Positions 1 to 6,762 are shown, numbered from the stretch's first letter. The stretch is DNA of 7,228 bases from Acidobacteriota bacterium (GCA_027001345.1 JALTMS010000140.1:1-7228); one strand, 5' to 3'. Translations and numbers: made by a program. The notes: generated by a model from the sequence alone, not told the origin.

Positions 1-1113
1 CTCGTCGCGGCTGCTGACGGTCAGCGGCTGCTGTCGCAGATCGCCCTGCGCGAGCTTCTCCATCCTCTGGGAGACCTGTTTGAGGGTGCGTGCGAGTTCG
101 CGAATGGTCCATACGCTGCCGATGCCCCCGGCCACGGTCAGGACCAGCAAGGCGATCAGACCGTTGCGCACCATGCGGTCCACCTTGGCTCTCGATCGCG
201 ATGCCATGGCGCCGACTGCCTGATTCATCGTCTTCAGCAGCTCGATATTCCGGTCGGCAATGAAGCTGATCGCCTCCTCGACCTCGGCGCCGCCCTCGAC
301 AGCGACGCGTGCGGCGGCCGCTACCGGCGCCCAGGCCTGGGCGAACGAGTCGATCTTCTCGCGGAGTCTGCGATCGGAGATCTTCTTCAGCCCCCGCTTC
401 GAATCACCCTCGAGCAGTCCAGCGAGCAACTCATCCTGTGCCGCGAGGGCGGCCACGGCGCGCTGTCCCGCTCCGGAATCACCACGCTGAAGGGCAAGGA
501 GAAGATTGCGTTCCAGATCGTGGACGTTGGCGGACAATCGCCGCGTCGCCGTGACGATCCGGCCACGGCCCTTGTTCTCGATCAGCACCTCGAGATCACG
601 CGCTTGTTGGTACAGCGGACCGCTGGCTGTGCTGACTTCGCTGGCTGCCTGTTGAACGGCGGGCCAGCGGGAGGAGATCAGGTCGAGCTTTTCCGCAAAC
701 GGTGCCCAGAGCTGCTCGACATGTTCGAGATCCCGGGAAATCTCCTCCGTCGGTGCGGGCGGCAGTTCGAGTTCGGCATCTCCTCGCCGCAATCCGGCGA
801 GAACGGTGGAAAAGCGCTGCCTGGCTTCGAGGACCTCTTGCAGCGCTTGGTCATCACCGAGGCGCGCGCGCATCACGGCCTTCGACATACGCTGAGTGAG
901 CATCCGCTGGGCGCCGGCGAGGTTGATGCTGTTGGCATCCTGGCGCTGCTTGCTCAGTGTCATCACTGTATAGCCCATGATGCAGGCAAACGCGAAGAGA
1001 AGGCCGAAACTCAGCGCGTAGAGCTTGACCGAGATCGTGTACTTGCCGAGTCGAAACGACTCCGGAGATGCAGAGTCTTCCGCCGGGGCCATACCGATGC
1101 CAGCATCTTCCAT
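1..1113 (-). CDS. Methyl-accepting chemotaxis receptor with PilJ-type sensor, N-terminal part (runs off window)
   Basis: The reading frame is open for 371 codons from the ATG at 1113 down to position 1, so the C-terminus is missing. After a short polar N-terminus there is a membrane helix at about residues 31-53, a mainly helical extracytoplasmic region at about 54-315, a second membrane helix at about 317-336, and the start of a HAMP domain (about 337-371, with LAQGDL and ending in RDE). Residues 61-81 contain NLAGAQRMLTQRMSKA, the helix typical of the PilJ/NarX-type sensor. Two similar segments, LWAPF near 135 and AWAPV near 260, suggest two related helical modules. An AGGAGG site 7 bases before the ATG supports the start. 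The methyl-accepting signalling domain is not seen. The receptor call rests on the TM-sensor-TM-HAMP layout and the divergent che operon; a histidine kinase or cyclase with the same N-terminus is possible. It probably feeds the neighbouring CheA/CheW. Confidence 0.85.
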   Translation of the reverse strand, partial: MEDAGIGMAPAEDSASPESFRLGKYTISVKLYALSFGLLFAFACIMGYTVMTLSKQRQDANSINLAGAQRMLTQRMSKAVMRARLGDDQALQEVLEARQRFSTVLAGLRRGDAELELPPAPTEEISRDLEHVEQLWAPFAEKLDLISSRWPAVQQAASEVSTASGPLYQQARDLEVLIENKGRGRIVTATRRLSANVHDLERNLLLALQRGDSGAGQRAVAALAAQDELLAGLLEGDSKRGLKKISDRRLREKIDSFAQAWAPVAAAARVAVEGGAEVEEAISFIADRNIELLKTMNQAVGAMASRSRAKVDRMVRNGLIALLVLTVAGGIGSVWTIRELARTLKQVSQRMEKLAQGDLRQQPLTVSSRDE

Positions 1114-1120
1114 GGATTCT

Positions 1121-1126
1121 CCTCCT
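1121..1126 (-). promoter_or_regulatory. Ribosome binding site of the receptor gene
   Basis: On the minus strand this reads AGGAGG, a full Shine-Dalgarno match, 7 bases before the ATG at 1113-1111. It favours this start over the internal Met8. Confidence 0.8.
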
Positions 1127-1150
1127 GGACCAAGTTGCCTTCCTGGTTTT

Positions 1151-1159
1151 CCCCCCCCC
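1151..1159 (-). repeat. Nine-base G tract (on the minus strand) in the receptor leader
   Basis: A run of nine C on the + strand is nine G in the sense of the receptor gene. It lies 38-46 bases upstream of the receptor ATG, outside any coding sequence. Runs this long are prone to slippage in replication, and also to sequencing and assembly errors. Confidence 0.9.
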
Positions 1160-1455
1160 GGCTACGACTGCGCCGCGGGACCCAACAGCGGCAGAGCACC
1201 CCAATGCCCGGCCGCACGGCCGAAGATGGTTTCACTGCAAGGCAAAAGCAAGGGGTGCCGGGTGAATCTGCCCAGAGGGACTGGCCAGGCCGCCTCGAGG
1301 AGGGTGTGGGGCGAGAGCCGCCGGCCGGAGCGCCGACTCAAAGGTGCACGCAGAGGGAAACAGCGAAGATGCGTTTTCGCCGTATTTTCTCGATGCCGAT
1401 GGCGCCTCGAGTATATAGGTTGTTCAGCGAGGGGATTGCATGTTGGGGTGTGATC

Positions 1456-1464
1456 GGGGGGGGG
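1456..1464 (+). repeat. Nine-base G tract in the cheA leader
   Basis: Nine G in a row, 63-71 bases upstream of the cheA ATG. It mirrors the G9 in the leader of the divergent receptor gene. A length change would alter leader length or promoter spacing rather than a protein frame. Confidence 0.9.
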
Positions 1465-1514
1465 AACCCGTCGATCCGCCAGAGTTCGCTGCGTGAATGC
1501 CGCGGGTTTCCCGT

Positions 1515-1520
1515 GAGGAG
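1515..1520 (+). promoter_or_regulatory. Ribosome binding site that sets the cheA start
   Basis: GAGGAG lies 6 bases before the ATG at 1527. It rules in that ATG against the in-frame ATG at 1497, which would add ten residues of no CheA character and lacks a good site. A small hairpin (1501-1515: arms CGCGGG and CCCGTG, TTT loop, one G-T pair) ends at the first base of this site. Confidence 0.8.
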
Positions 1521-1526
1521 CGAAGT

Positions 1527-3971
1527 ATGGAAGGATTTGACGACAACGCCGAGATCGTCAAGGAGTTTCTCGTCGAAAGCTACGAGAACCTGGATCAGCT
1601 CGATCAACACCTGATAACGCTCGAGCAGAATCCGGAAGACCAGAACATGCTCGCCAGCATCTTCCGGACGATTCACACGATCAAGGGGACATGCGGGTTC
1701 CTCGGCTTTTCGAAACTCGAACGACTCGCGCACGTCGGTGAAAACCTGCTGAGCAAGCTGCGCGACGGGGAGCTGCAGCTCGATGGCGACCGGGCTTCGG
1801 CGCTGCTGCGAATGATCGATGCGATTCGTTCGATCCTCGGGCGCATCGAAAACGACGGTTCGGAAGGCGATGAGGAGTATCGCGAGCTGGTCGATCTGCT
1901 CGAAACGTTGCAGGCGCCGGCTCCGCGGCGGCGAAGCACGCGGAAGTCGTCGTCCAAGAAGCGCGCGACTTCAACCAGGGCGCGGGGCAGGAAGCAGGCC
2001 AAGTCGGAAACATCCCCGCCGGCACAGCCCACCGCGAAGGGATCTGACTCGAACGACGGGCAGGCGAGCGGGACGGTCGAAAATGCTGGTGAGCTGCTGC
2101 TTCGATCCGGGACGATCAAGCCGGAAGATCTGGATCTCGCGATCCAGAAACAGGCTGCGGGAGACCCGCGGCACATCGGCGAAATCCTCGTCGAGATGGG
2201 AAAAATCACCGGCGAAGACGTCAAGCGTGTGCTGCTGCAGCAAGCAGCCCAGCGCGGCGGAAGCCTGGCGGAAAGCACGATCCGAGTCGACGTCAATCAT
2301 CTCGACGAACTGATGAACCTCGTCGGAGAACTGGTTCTCGCGCGGAATCAGATTCTGCAATTCACCTCGCGCCTGACCGATTCGGCCTTCCTGGCCACGA
2401 CGCAGCGATTGAACTTGATCACTACCGAACTCCAGGGCGGCGTGATGAAGACGAGGATGCAGCCGATCGGTACGATCTGGAACAAATTTCCACGGGTGAT
2501 CCGGGACCTTGGACGGCACTGCTCGAAGGAAGTCAAGATCAGGATGGAGGGCAAGGAGACCGAACTGGACAAGACGATCATCGAGGCGATTCGGGATCCT
2601 TTGACGCATCTGATTCGTAACTCGGTCGATCACGGGATCGAGTGCCCACAGGCTCGAGTGGCGGCGGGCAAGCCTGCGGAAGGAACCGTGACGCTTCGCG
2701 CGTATCACGAAGGCGGGCAGGTCAATATCGAAATTTCCGATGACGGTGCCGGGATCGACGGGGAGCGGCTGAAGGGGAAGGCACTGGAGAAGGGAATCTG
2801 CACCGCCGAGCAACTCGCGGCGATGAACGAGCGCGAGTTGCAGAACCTGATCTTCATGGCCGGCTTCTCCACCGCCGAACAAGTGACCAACGTCTCCGGC
2901 CGAGGTGTCGGGATGGACGTGGTGAAGACGAATATCGAAAAGATCGGTGGCTCGATCGATCTGATCTCGGCACGTGGTGTCGGGACGACCTTCAAGATCA
3001 AGATCCCGCTGACCCTGGCGATCATTCCGGCGCTGATCGTAACCACCGCAGGAGACCGTTACGCGATCCCGCAGCTGAGTCTGCTGGAACTGGTGCGCCT
3101 CGAACCTGGTCAGGAGGGTCAACGAATAGAAACCATCGACGGCGTGCCGGTCTATCGGTTGCGCGAACGACTGTTGCCGTTGGTCTACCTCGACCGTGAG
3201 CTGGGCCTGGCTGCCGAGCCGGCGGGACCGAGTGGTGATGGCCCGACGAATATCGTCGTTCTGCAAGCGGAGCAAGCGGTTTTCGGGCTGGTCGTCGACG
3301 AGATCAATGATACGGAGGAGATTGTCGTCAAGCCGCTGAGCAAGCAGCTCAAGGAGATCGACCGTTTCGCCGGGGCGACGATCATGGGCGACGGAACCGT
3401 GGCCTTGATCCTGGATGTCGCAGGGCTGGCTTCGCATGCCGGGGTGCTGCGTGGAGAAAGCGGGGGAGCGGTGGCAAGCGAGGATTCCGAGACGGACAGC
3501 CGGGACGAGGAGCGGCAGACGCTGTTGATCTTCTCGATCGGAGAGGGACGCCGAATGGCAATGCCGTTGTCCCTCGTGGCGCGGTTGGAAGAGGTCGAGG
3601 CTGCGGCGATCGAAGCGGCCGGTGGTCGGGAAGTCATTCAATACCGGGGGGAAATCATGCCCTTGGTCAGGCTGGATCAGGTCTTCGGAGTGTCTGACGG
3701 CAGGCAGGAAGGCCGCCCCGAGCATGTGGTGGTCTACTCGCGATGTGGTCGAGCCGTTGGCCTCGTGGTGGAGCAGATCCTGGACATCGTCGAAGAGTCC
3801 CTGGAGATCGAGACCGAGCAGATCACCGGTGTGGGACTGCTGGGCTCGGCCGTCGTACAGGGGAAAATCACTGATCTGCTCGACGTGGACGGCGCGATTC
3901 AGCACGCCTTGCCGGGGTTCTTCGAAGAGAGCGAATCGCGGCGCCAGGAAGCGGTTGGAGAAAGATCGTGA
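1527..3971 (+). CDS. cheA: Chemotaxis histidine kinase CheA with MshEN-like linker and two P5 domains
   Basis: This 814-residue cytoplasmic kinase autophosphorylates in receptor arrays and passes phosphate to CheY and CheB. Domains in order: P1/HPt at about 1-130 with phospho-acceptor His50 in RTIHTIKGTCGFLGF; a Lys/Arg/Ser/Pro-rich linker at about 131-183; two 24-residue MshEN-like motifs at 186-209 and 216-239; P3 dimerisation helices from about 251 (VDVNHLDELMNLVGELV); P4 ATPase at about 316-498 with N box HLIRNSVDHG (361-370), G1 DDGAGI (405-410), G2 GRGVGM (458-463) and GTTF (486-489); then two CheW-like P5 domains at about 499-640 and 662-797. All kinase motifs are intact. No P2-type CheY/CheB docking domain is visible; the 120 residues between P1 and P3 hold only the linker and the MshEN-like pair. 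The double P5 makes it longer than the classic CheA of about 650 residues. It overlaps cheW by 4 bases. Confidence 0.97.
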   Translation: MEGFDDNAEIVKEFLVESYENLDQLDQHLITLEQNPEDQNMLASIFRTIHTIKGTCGFLGFSKLERLAHVGENLLSKLRDGELQLDGDRASALLRMIDAIRSILGRIENDGSEGDEEYRELVDLLETLQAPAPRRRSTRKSSSKKRATSTRARGRKQAKSETSPPAQPTAKGSDSNDGQASGTVENAGELLLRSGTIKPEDLDLAIQKQAAGDPRHIGEILVEMGKITGEDVKRVLLQQAAQRGGSLAESTIRVDVNHLDELMNLVGELVLARNQILQFTSRLTDSAFLATTQRLNLITTELQGGVMKTRMQPIGTIWNKFPRVIRDLGRHCSKEVKIRMEGKETELDKTIIEAIRDPLTHLIRNSVDHGIECPQARVAAGKPAEGTVTLRAYHEGGQVNIEISDDGAGIDGERLKGKALEKGICTAEQLAAMNERELQNLIFMAGFSTAEQVTNVSGRGVGMDVVKTNIEKIGGSIDLISARGVGTTFKIKIPLTLAIIPALIVTTAGDRYAIPQLSLLELVRLEPGQEGQRIETIDGVPVYRLRERLLPLVYLDRELGLAAEPAGPSGDGPTNIVVLQAEQAVFGLVVDEINDTEEIVVKPLSKQLKEIDRFAGATIMGDGTVALILDVAGLASHAGVLRGESGGAVASEDSETDSRDEERQTLLIFSIGEGRRMAMPLSLVARLEEVEAAAIEAAGGREVIQYRGEIMPLVRLDQVFGVSDGRQEGRPEHVVVYSRCGRAVGLVVEQILDIVEESLEIETEQITGVGLLGSAVVQGKITDLLDVDGAIQHALPGFFEESESRRQEAVGERS
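2082..2243 (+). other. Tandem MshEN-like motif pair within CheA (residues 186-239)
   Basis: Two copies of one 24-residue pattern, each with the core GE(L/I)LxxxGxI, a hydrophobic residue five positions after that Ile, and a final Gln, are separated by six residues. The pattern matches the published MshEN motif RLGxxLLxxGLLxxxxLxxxLxxQ, which binds c-di-GMP as a tandem pair in MshE-type ATPases. The leading Arg is replaced by Asn186 in the first copy and His216 in the second, and the usual spacer of five is six here, so ligand binding is uncertain. The fold call is by eye. Confidence 0.65.
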
Positions 3972-4417
3972 ACGAAAGTCAACGCTATTGCACCTTCGAA
4001 GTGGAAGATCTGTTTCTCGGGGTCGAGGTTTCGACGGTCCAAGAAGTGATTCGGCATCAGCAGATGACCCGCATTCCGCTCGCTCCGCGAGCTGTGGAGG
4101 GGCTGATCAATCTACGCGGCAAGATCGTCACGGCAGTGGATCTACGAACGCGGATGCAACTCGGCCCGCGTCCGGAGGGAAGCCTGCCGATGAATGTGGT
4201 CGTGCACAATGGCGAGGGGACAGTCAGTCTGCTGGTGGATCGAATCGGCGACGTGATCGAGGTCGAACCGGCAACGGTGGATGCCCCACCGCCGACATTG
4301 CAGGGCCGGGCGAGGGAACTGATTCGGGGGGTCTACAAGCTGGACGACCGACTGTTGCTGATTCTGGACGTCGGGAAGGCTGCGGCAGTCGGGTGCGCGG
4401 ATGCGGTGGCGAGCTAG
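3968..4417 (+). CDS. cheW: Chemotaxis coupling protein CheW
   Basis: CheW bridges receptors and the P5 domain of CheA in the signalling array. The 149-residue product is a single CheW domain. The signature EGLINLRGKIVTAVDLRTRM at residues 44-63 is the conserved NxRG...DLR segment, followed by LLVDRIGDVIEVE (88-100) and a C-terminal VYKLDDRLLLILDV strand. It starts with GTG at 3968, overlapping the cheA stop by 4 bases; GGAG at 3957-3960 lies 7 bases upstream inside cheA. The overlap implies translational coupling and balanced amounts of CheA and CheW. The last ten residues are Ala-rich and add no domain. It could also act as a PilI-type coupling protein if the pathway serves pili; sequence alone does not separate the two. 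Confidence 0.95.
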   Translation: MNESQRYCTFEVEDLFLGVEVSTVQEVIRHQQMTRIPLAPRAVEGLINLRGKIVTAVDLRTRMQLGPRPEGSLPMNVVVHNGEGTVSLLVDRIGDVIEVEPATVDAPPPTLQGRARELIRGVYKLDDRLLLILDVGKAAAVGCADAVAS

Positions 4418-4432
4418 CAGGCGGAAACGCGC

Positions 4433-4438
4433 AGGAGG
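4433..4438 (+). promoter_or_regulatory. Ribosome binding site that sets the cheY start
   Basis: AGGAGG sits immediately before three successive in-frame possible start codons, TTG (4439), GTG (4442) and ATG (4445). Only the ATG has a normal spacing (6 bases), so it is the chosen start. Confidence 0.8.
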
Positions 4439-4444
4439 TTGGTG

Positions 4445-4819
4445 ATGCGGGCATTGGTGATCGACGATTCGCGGGCGGTTCGGATGATCCTTCGCAACTA
4501 CCTCGAAGGCATGAAATTCGACGTTGTGGAAGCAGAAAACGGTCAGGTGGCTCTGGAGCGCTTCGTGGAAGGCAAGGGCCGGTTCGACCTGGCGTTGGTG
4601 GACTGGAACATGCCGACAATGGGGGGGCTGGACTTCGTCAAAGCGGTTCGCGCGCTGGACTATGGCCAGCAAGTGCACCTGATGATGGTGACGACCGAGA
4701 CGGAGATCGGGAAGGTCATGGCCGCGTTGGGGGCGGGGGCGAATGAGTATCTGATGAAGCCCTTCACGCGGGAAATGGTGGAAGAGAAGGTCCAACTGCT
4801 CAGTGGGCTGTCGGTCTAG
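4445..4819 (+). CDS. cheY: Single-domain response regulator CheY
   Basis: This 124-residue stand-alone receiver is the likely diffusible output of CheA. The acidic pair is Asp7-Asp8, the phospho-acceptor Asp53 (LVDWNMP), the switch threonine Thr83 (MMVTTE), the aromatic switch Tyr102 and the catalytic lysine Lys105 (YLMKPF). All correspond to the E. coli CheY set D12/D13, D57, T87, Y106 and K109. There is no DNA-binding or enzymatic output domain. Placement between cheW and cheB, 27 bases after the cheW stop with its own strong ribosome site, supports a CheY role and perhaps extra translation of this gene. The target (flagellar motor, pilus motor or a sink role) is not shown. A G7 run at 4621-4627 encodes part of MGG. 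Confidence 0.94.
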   Translation: MRALVIDDSRAVRMILRNYLEGMKFDVVEAENGQVALERFVEGKGRFDLALVDWNMPTMGGLDFVKAVRALDYGQQVHLMMVTTETEIGKVMAALGAGANEYLMKPFTREMVEEKVQLLSGLSV

Positions 4820-4822
4820 GCG

Positions 4823-5917
4823 ATGAAAAAGATCCTGATTGTCGATGATTCTTCTGTCATTCGGCACCTGCTGCGATCGATCGTCAACGACGAGGACGAC
4901 ATGATCGTCGCGGAAGTGGCCCACGACGGCGAGGAGGCGCTGGACAAGCTGCAGGCTTCCACCTTCGATCTCGTTGTGCTCGACATCGAAATGCCGCGAC
5001 TCGACGGACTGGAGACACTGAAGAGGATTCGGCGCAAGGACCGTCGGTTGCCGGTGATCATGTTCAGTACACTGACGGCGCACGGTGCGGCGGCGACCCT
5101 CGATGCTCTTGCTCTCGGGGCGAGCGACTATGCCACGAAGCCGGAGGCCAGTTCGATTGGCGAGGCGGTGACGACGATCCGCTCGCAGCTCGTTCCGAAG
5201 ATCCGCGCTCTGGTCGGGAGCAATCGACAGTTCTCGGATGCGCGAGCGGCGCGCCCGCGTCGGCAGCGCAGGCCGACGAGACGGCAGGGTCGCTTCGAAG
5301 TGGTTGTGATCGGTGTTTCGACCGGCGGTCCGAATGCTCTGGCCGAAGTCGTGCCGGCTTTGCCGGAGAGGATGCCGGTCCCGACATTGATCGTCCAGCA
5401 CATGCCGCCGGTGTTCACCAAGCTGCTGGCCGAGCGCCTCGACCAGCGCAGCGCAGTGAAGGTCACGGAGGCGGAGTCAGGGGTCGTGCCGCAACCGGGA
5501 GAGGTGTGGATCGCTCCCGGCGGGCGTCATCTGGTGGTGAGCGGAACGAGGGGTTCGCTCGTGCTCGAGACTACGGAGGATCCGCCGGAGAACTCGTGCC
5601 GTCCAGCGGCGGATGTACTCTTCCGGTCGGCTGCCACAGTGTGCGGTTCCGGGGTGCTTGCCGTGGTGTTGACGGGAATGGGGCAGGACGGGATGGAAGG
5701 GGCTCGCGCCGTGCAACAGGCCGGGGGCAGCGTCATGGCCCAGGACGCGGAAAGTAGCATCGTCTGGGGCATGCCCGGGCATGTCGTGGAAGCTGGATTG
5801 GCGGATCAGGTATTGCCGTTGTCCGAGGTGGCAGAGACCATCGTGGAGCAATGTGGAGCGTCAGGCGGGGTGGCGCTGGCCGCCGGCCGAAGCTCCCGGG
5901 GGGGGAATGGATCGTGA
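4823..5917 (+). CDS. cheB: Chemotaxis response regulator and protein-glutamate methylesterase CheB
   Basis: CheB removes methyl groups from receptor glutamates and deamidates glutamines when its receiver is phosphorylated by CheA, giving adaptation. The receiver spans about 1-125 with Asp8/Asp9, phospho-acceptor Asp54 (VVLDIEMP), Thr83 and Lys106. An Arg-rich linker (about 134-157) joins it to the esterase at about 158-345. The catalytic triad is visible: Ser166 in GVSTGGP, His193 in VQHMP and Asp289 in TGMGQDG. CRPAADVLF (259-267) is also conserved. The 364-residue length is normal. The ATG lies 3 bases after the cheY stop with no clear ribosome site, so translation probably depends on coupling to cheY. 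The last 20 residues are a Gly/Ala/Ser tail whose end is encoded by a G7 tract, and the stop overlaps the cheR start. Confidence 0.97.
   Translation: MKKILIVDDSSVIRHLLRSIVNDEDDMIVAEVAHDGEEALDKLQASTFDLVVLDIEMPRLDGLETLKRIRRKDRRLPVIMFSTLTAHGAAATLDALALGASDYATKPEASSIGEAVTTIRSQLVPKIRALVGSNRQFSDARAARPRRQRRPTRRQGRFEVVVIGVSTGGPNALAEVVPALPERMPVPTLIVQHMPPVFTKLLAERLDQRSAVKVTEAESGVVPQPGEVWIAPGGRHLVVSGTRGSLVLETTEDPPENSCRPAADVLFRSAATVCGSGVLAVVLTGMGQDGMEGARAVQQAGGSVMAQDAESSIVWGMPGHVVEAGLADQVLPLSEVAETIVEQCGASGGVALAAGRSSRGGNGS
5899..5905 (+). repeat. G7 tract at the end of cheB, probable cheR ribosome site
   Basis: Seven G in a row code for the cheB tail and sit 8 bases before the cheR GTG. No better Shine-Dalgarno sequence is present, so this G run is the likely ribosome site of cheR, partly matching GGAGG. 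A length change would shift the frame of the last few cheB codons and remove the normal stop overlap, without altering the cheR protein. Confidence 0.6.
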
Positions 5918-6762
5918 GTCTGCAAGTGCAGGATTTCGATTTCGTACGGAAACTGGTCCGCGAGCGCTCGGGGATCGTGCTCGATGAGAGCAAGGGTTAC
6001 CTGGTCGAGTCTCGGCTGGCGCCGGTTTGCCGAACGCTTGGCTACAAGAGTATCGGTGAGCTGGTGGCAGCAGTCCGCGGACGGGCGTTCTCGCGAGAGC
6101 ACAAGGCGATCGTGGAGGCGATGACCACCAACGAGACGTCGTTCTTCCGGGATCTCCATCCCTTCGAGACTCTCCAGCGGCATATTCTTCCGGACCTGAT
6201 CGAGCGTAGATCGTCTGTCAGGAAGCTCAACATCTGGTGCGCGGCCTGCTCGAGTGGACAGGAACCCTATAGCCTGGCGATGCTGATCCGGGAGCAGTTT
6301 CCACGGCTTGCATCATGGAAAGTCAATATTCTGGCGACGGACATCTCCACCGAGACGCTGGAGCGCGCCCGGGCGGGGCTATATAGCCAGGTTGAAATCA
6401 ACCGTGGCCTGCCGGCACCGCTGCTGGTGAAGTATTTCGAGCAGGATGGCCTGGCCTGGCGACTCAAGCAGGACCTGCGGTCAATGGTCGAGTTTCGCGA
6501 ACTGAACTTGACGGCGGCCTTGCCACCAATGCCGGCGATGGATCTCGTGCTGATTCGTAACGTGCTGATCTACTTCGATTTGGAGACGAAAAAAGGCGTG
6601 CTGGCCAAGATCGGTCGAGTGCTCGACAAAGACGGCTACCTGCTTCTCGGTGGGGCGGAGACGACGATCAACGTCGACGTTTCTTTCGCCCGGCGGGCAT
6701 TCGGGAAGACGGTCTGCTATCGCAAGGAAGGTGCCCAGCAGCCGGAGGGGGCCAAGCCATGA
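5914..6762 (+). CDS. cheR: Chemotaxis protein methyltransferase CheR
   Basis: CheR transfers methyl groups from S-adenosylmethionine to receptor glutamates, opposing CheB. The 282-residue product has the helical N-terminal domain (about 1-75) and the Rossmann-type methyltransferase domain. Visible motifs: MTTNETSFFRD (70-80), SAM-binding IWCAACSSGQEPYSLAM (107-123), ILATDIS (139-145) with the SAM-ribose acidic residue Asp143, and LIRNVLIYFD (213-222). The GTG at 5914 is chosen over the in-frame ATG at 5851: it overlaps the cheB stop by 4 bases, as at cheA/cheW; it starts the protein just before the first CheR helix; and the upstream ATG has a GGAG only 2 bases away and would add 21 residues unlike CheR. 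The TGA overlaps the next ATG. No TPR or other C-terminal extension is present. Confidence 0.95.
   Translation: MSLQVQDFDFVRKLVRERSGIVLDESKGYLVESRLAPVCRTLGYKSIGELVAAVRGRAFSREHKAIVEAMTTNETSFFRDLHPFETLQRHILPDLIERRSSVRKLNIWCAACSSGQEPYSLAMLIREQFPRLASWKVNILATDISTETLERARAGLYSQVEINRGLPAPLLVKYFEQDGLAWRLKQDLRSMVEFRELNLTAALPPMPAMDLVLIRNVLIYFDLETKKGVLAKIGRVLDKDGYLLLGGAETTINVDVSFARRAFGKTVCYRKEGAQQPEGAKP

Larger units (their letters stand above)
1114..1526. other. Divergent intergenic region between the receptor gene and cheA
   Basis: These 413 bases separate two divergent start codons, so they should carry promoters for both transcripts. Open frames here are continuations of frames antisense to the receptor gene or GC-rich shadows; none has a convincing ribosome site or recognisable protein. 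I see two nine-base homopolymers (C9 at 1151-1159, G9 at 1456-1464), a 5-bp hairpin at 1209-1222, an AT-rich TATATA at 1412-1417 that could be a -10 element but has no good -35 partner, and a short hairpin at 1501-1515 touching the cheA ribosome site. No sigma-54 or sigma-28 promoter with correct spacing was found on either strand by eye. Confidence 0.7.

Noticed and set aside
1209..1222. Hairpin with CGGCC and GGCCG arms as a terminator
   Set aside because: Only 5 bp, no T run on either strand, and it lies between divergent starts where no terminator is needed.
1248..1260. Sigma-54-like promoter for the receptor on the minus strand (CGGCAC then TTGC)
   Set aside because: The distance from the GG to the GC element is 10 bases rather than the required 12, and the next TTGC is too far away.
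1395..1402. Sigma-28-like -10 element GCCGATGG upstream of cheA
   Set aside because: No TAAA-like -35 element occurs at the expected 15-base spacing.
1412..1417. TATATA as a sigma-70 -10 element for cheA
   Set aside because: No -35 match at 16-18 bases; kept only as a remark in the intergenic description.
1497..1526. Upstream ATG as the cheA start
   Set aside because: It would add ten residues not typical of CheA, while the ATG at 1527 has GAGGAG at 6 bases and begins right at the P1 helix.
520..1614. Plus-strand open frame of 364 codons across the receptor gene and the intergenic region
   Set aside because: It is antisense to the clear receptor coding frame and runs into the cheA start; no domain or ribosome site supports it.
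1971..3905. Long minus-strand open frame of 644 codons antisense to cheA
   Set aside because: It lies opposite a gene with every CheA motif intact, has no recognisable domain and is rich in His, Arg, Gln and Asp as expected of an antisense shadow in GC-rich DNA.
3622..4746. Plus-strand open frame of 374 codons overlapping cheA, cheW and cheY in another frame
   Set aside because: Its composition is Gly/Arg/Ser-rich without domains, while the overlapped frames encode well-conserved Che proteins.
4142..5401. Minus-strand open frame of 419 codons opposite cheW, cheY and cheB
   Set aside because: Shadow of three conserved genes; no domain seen.
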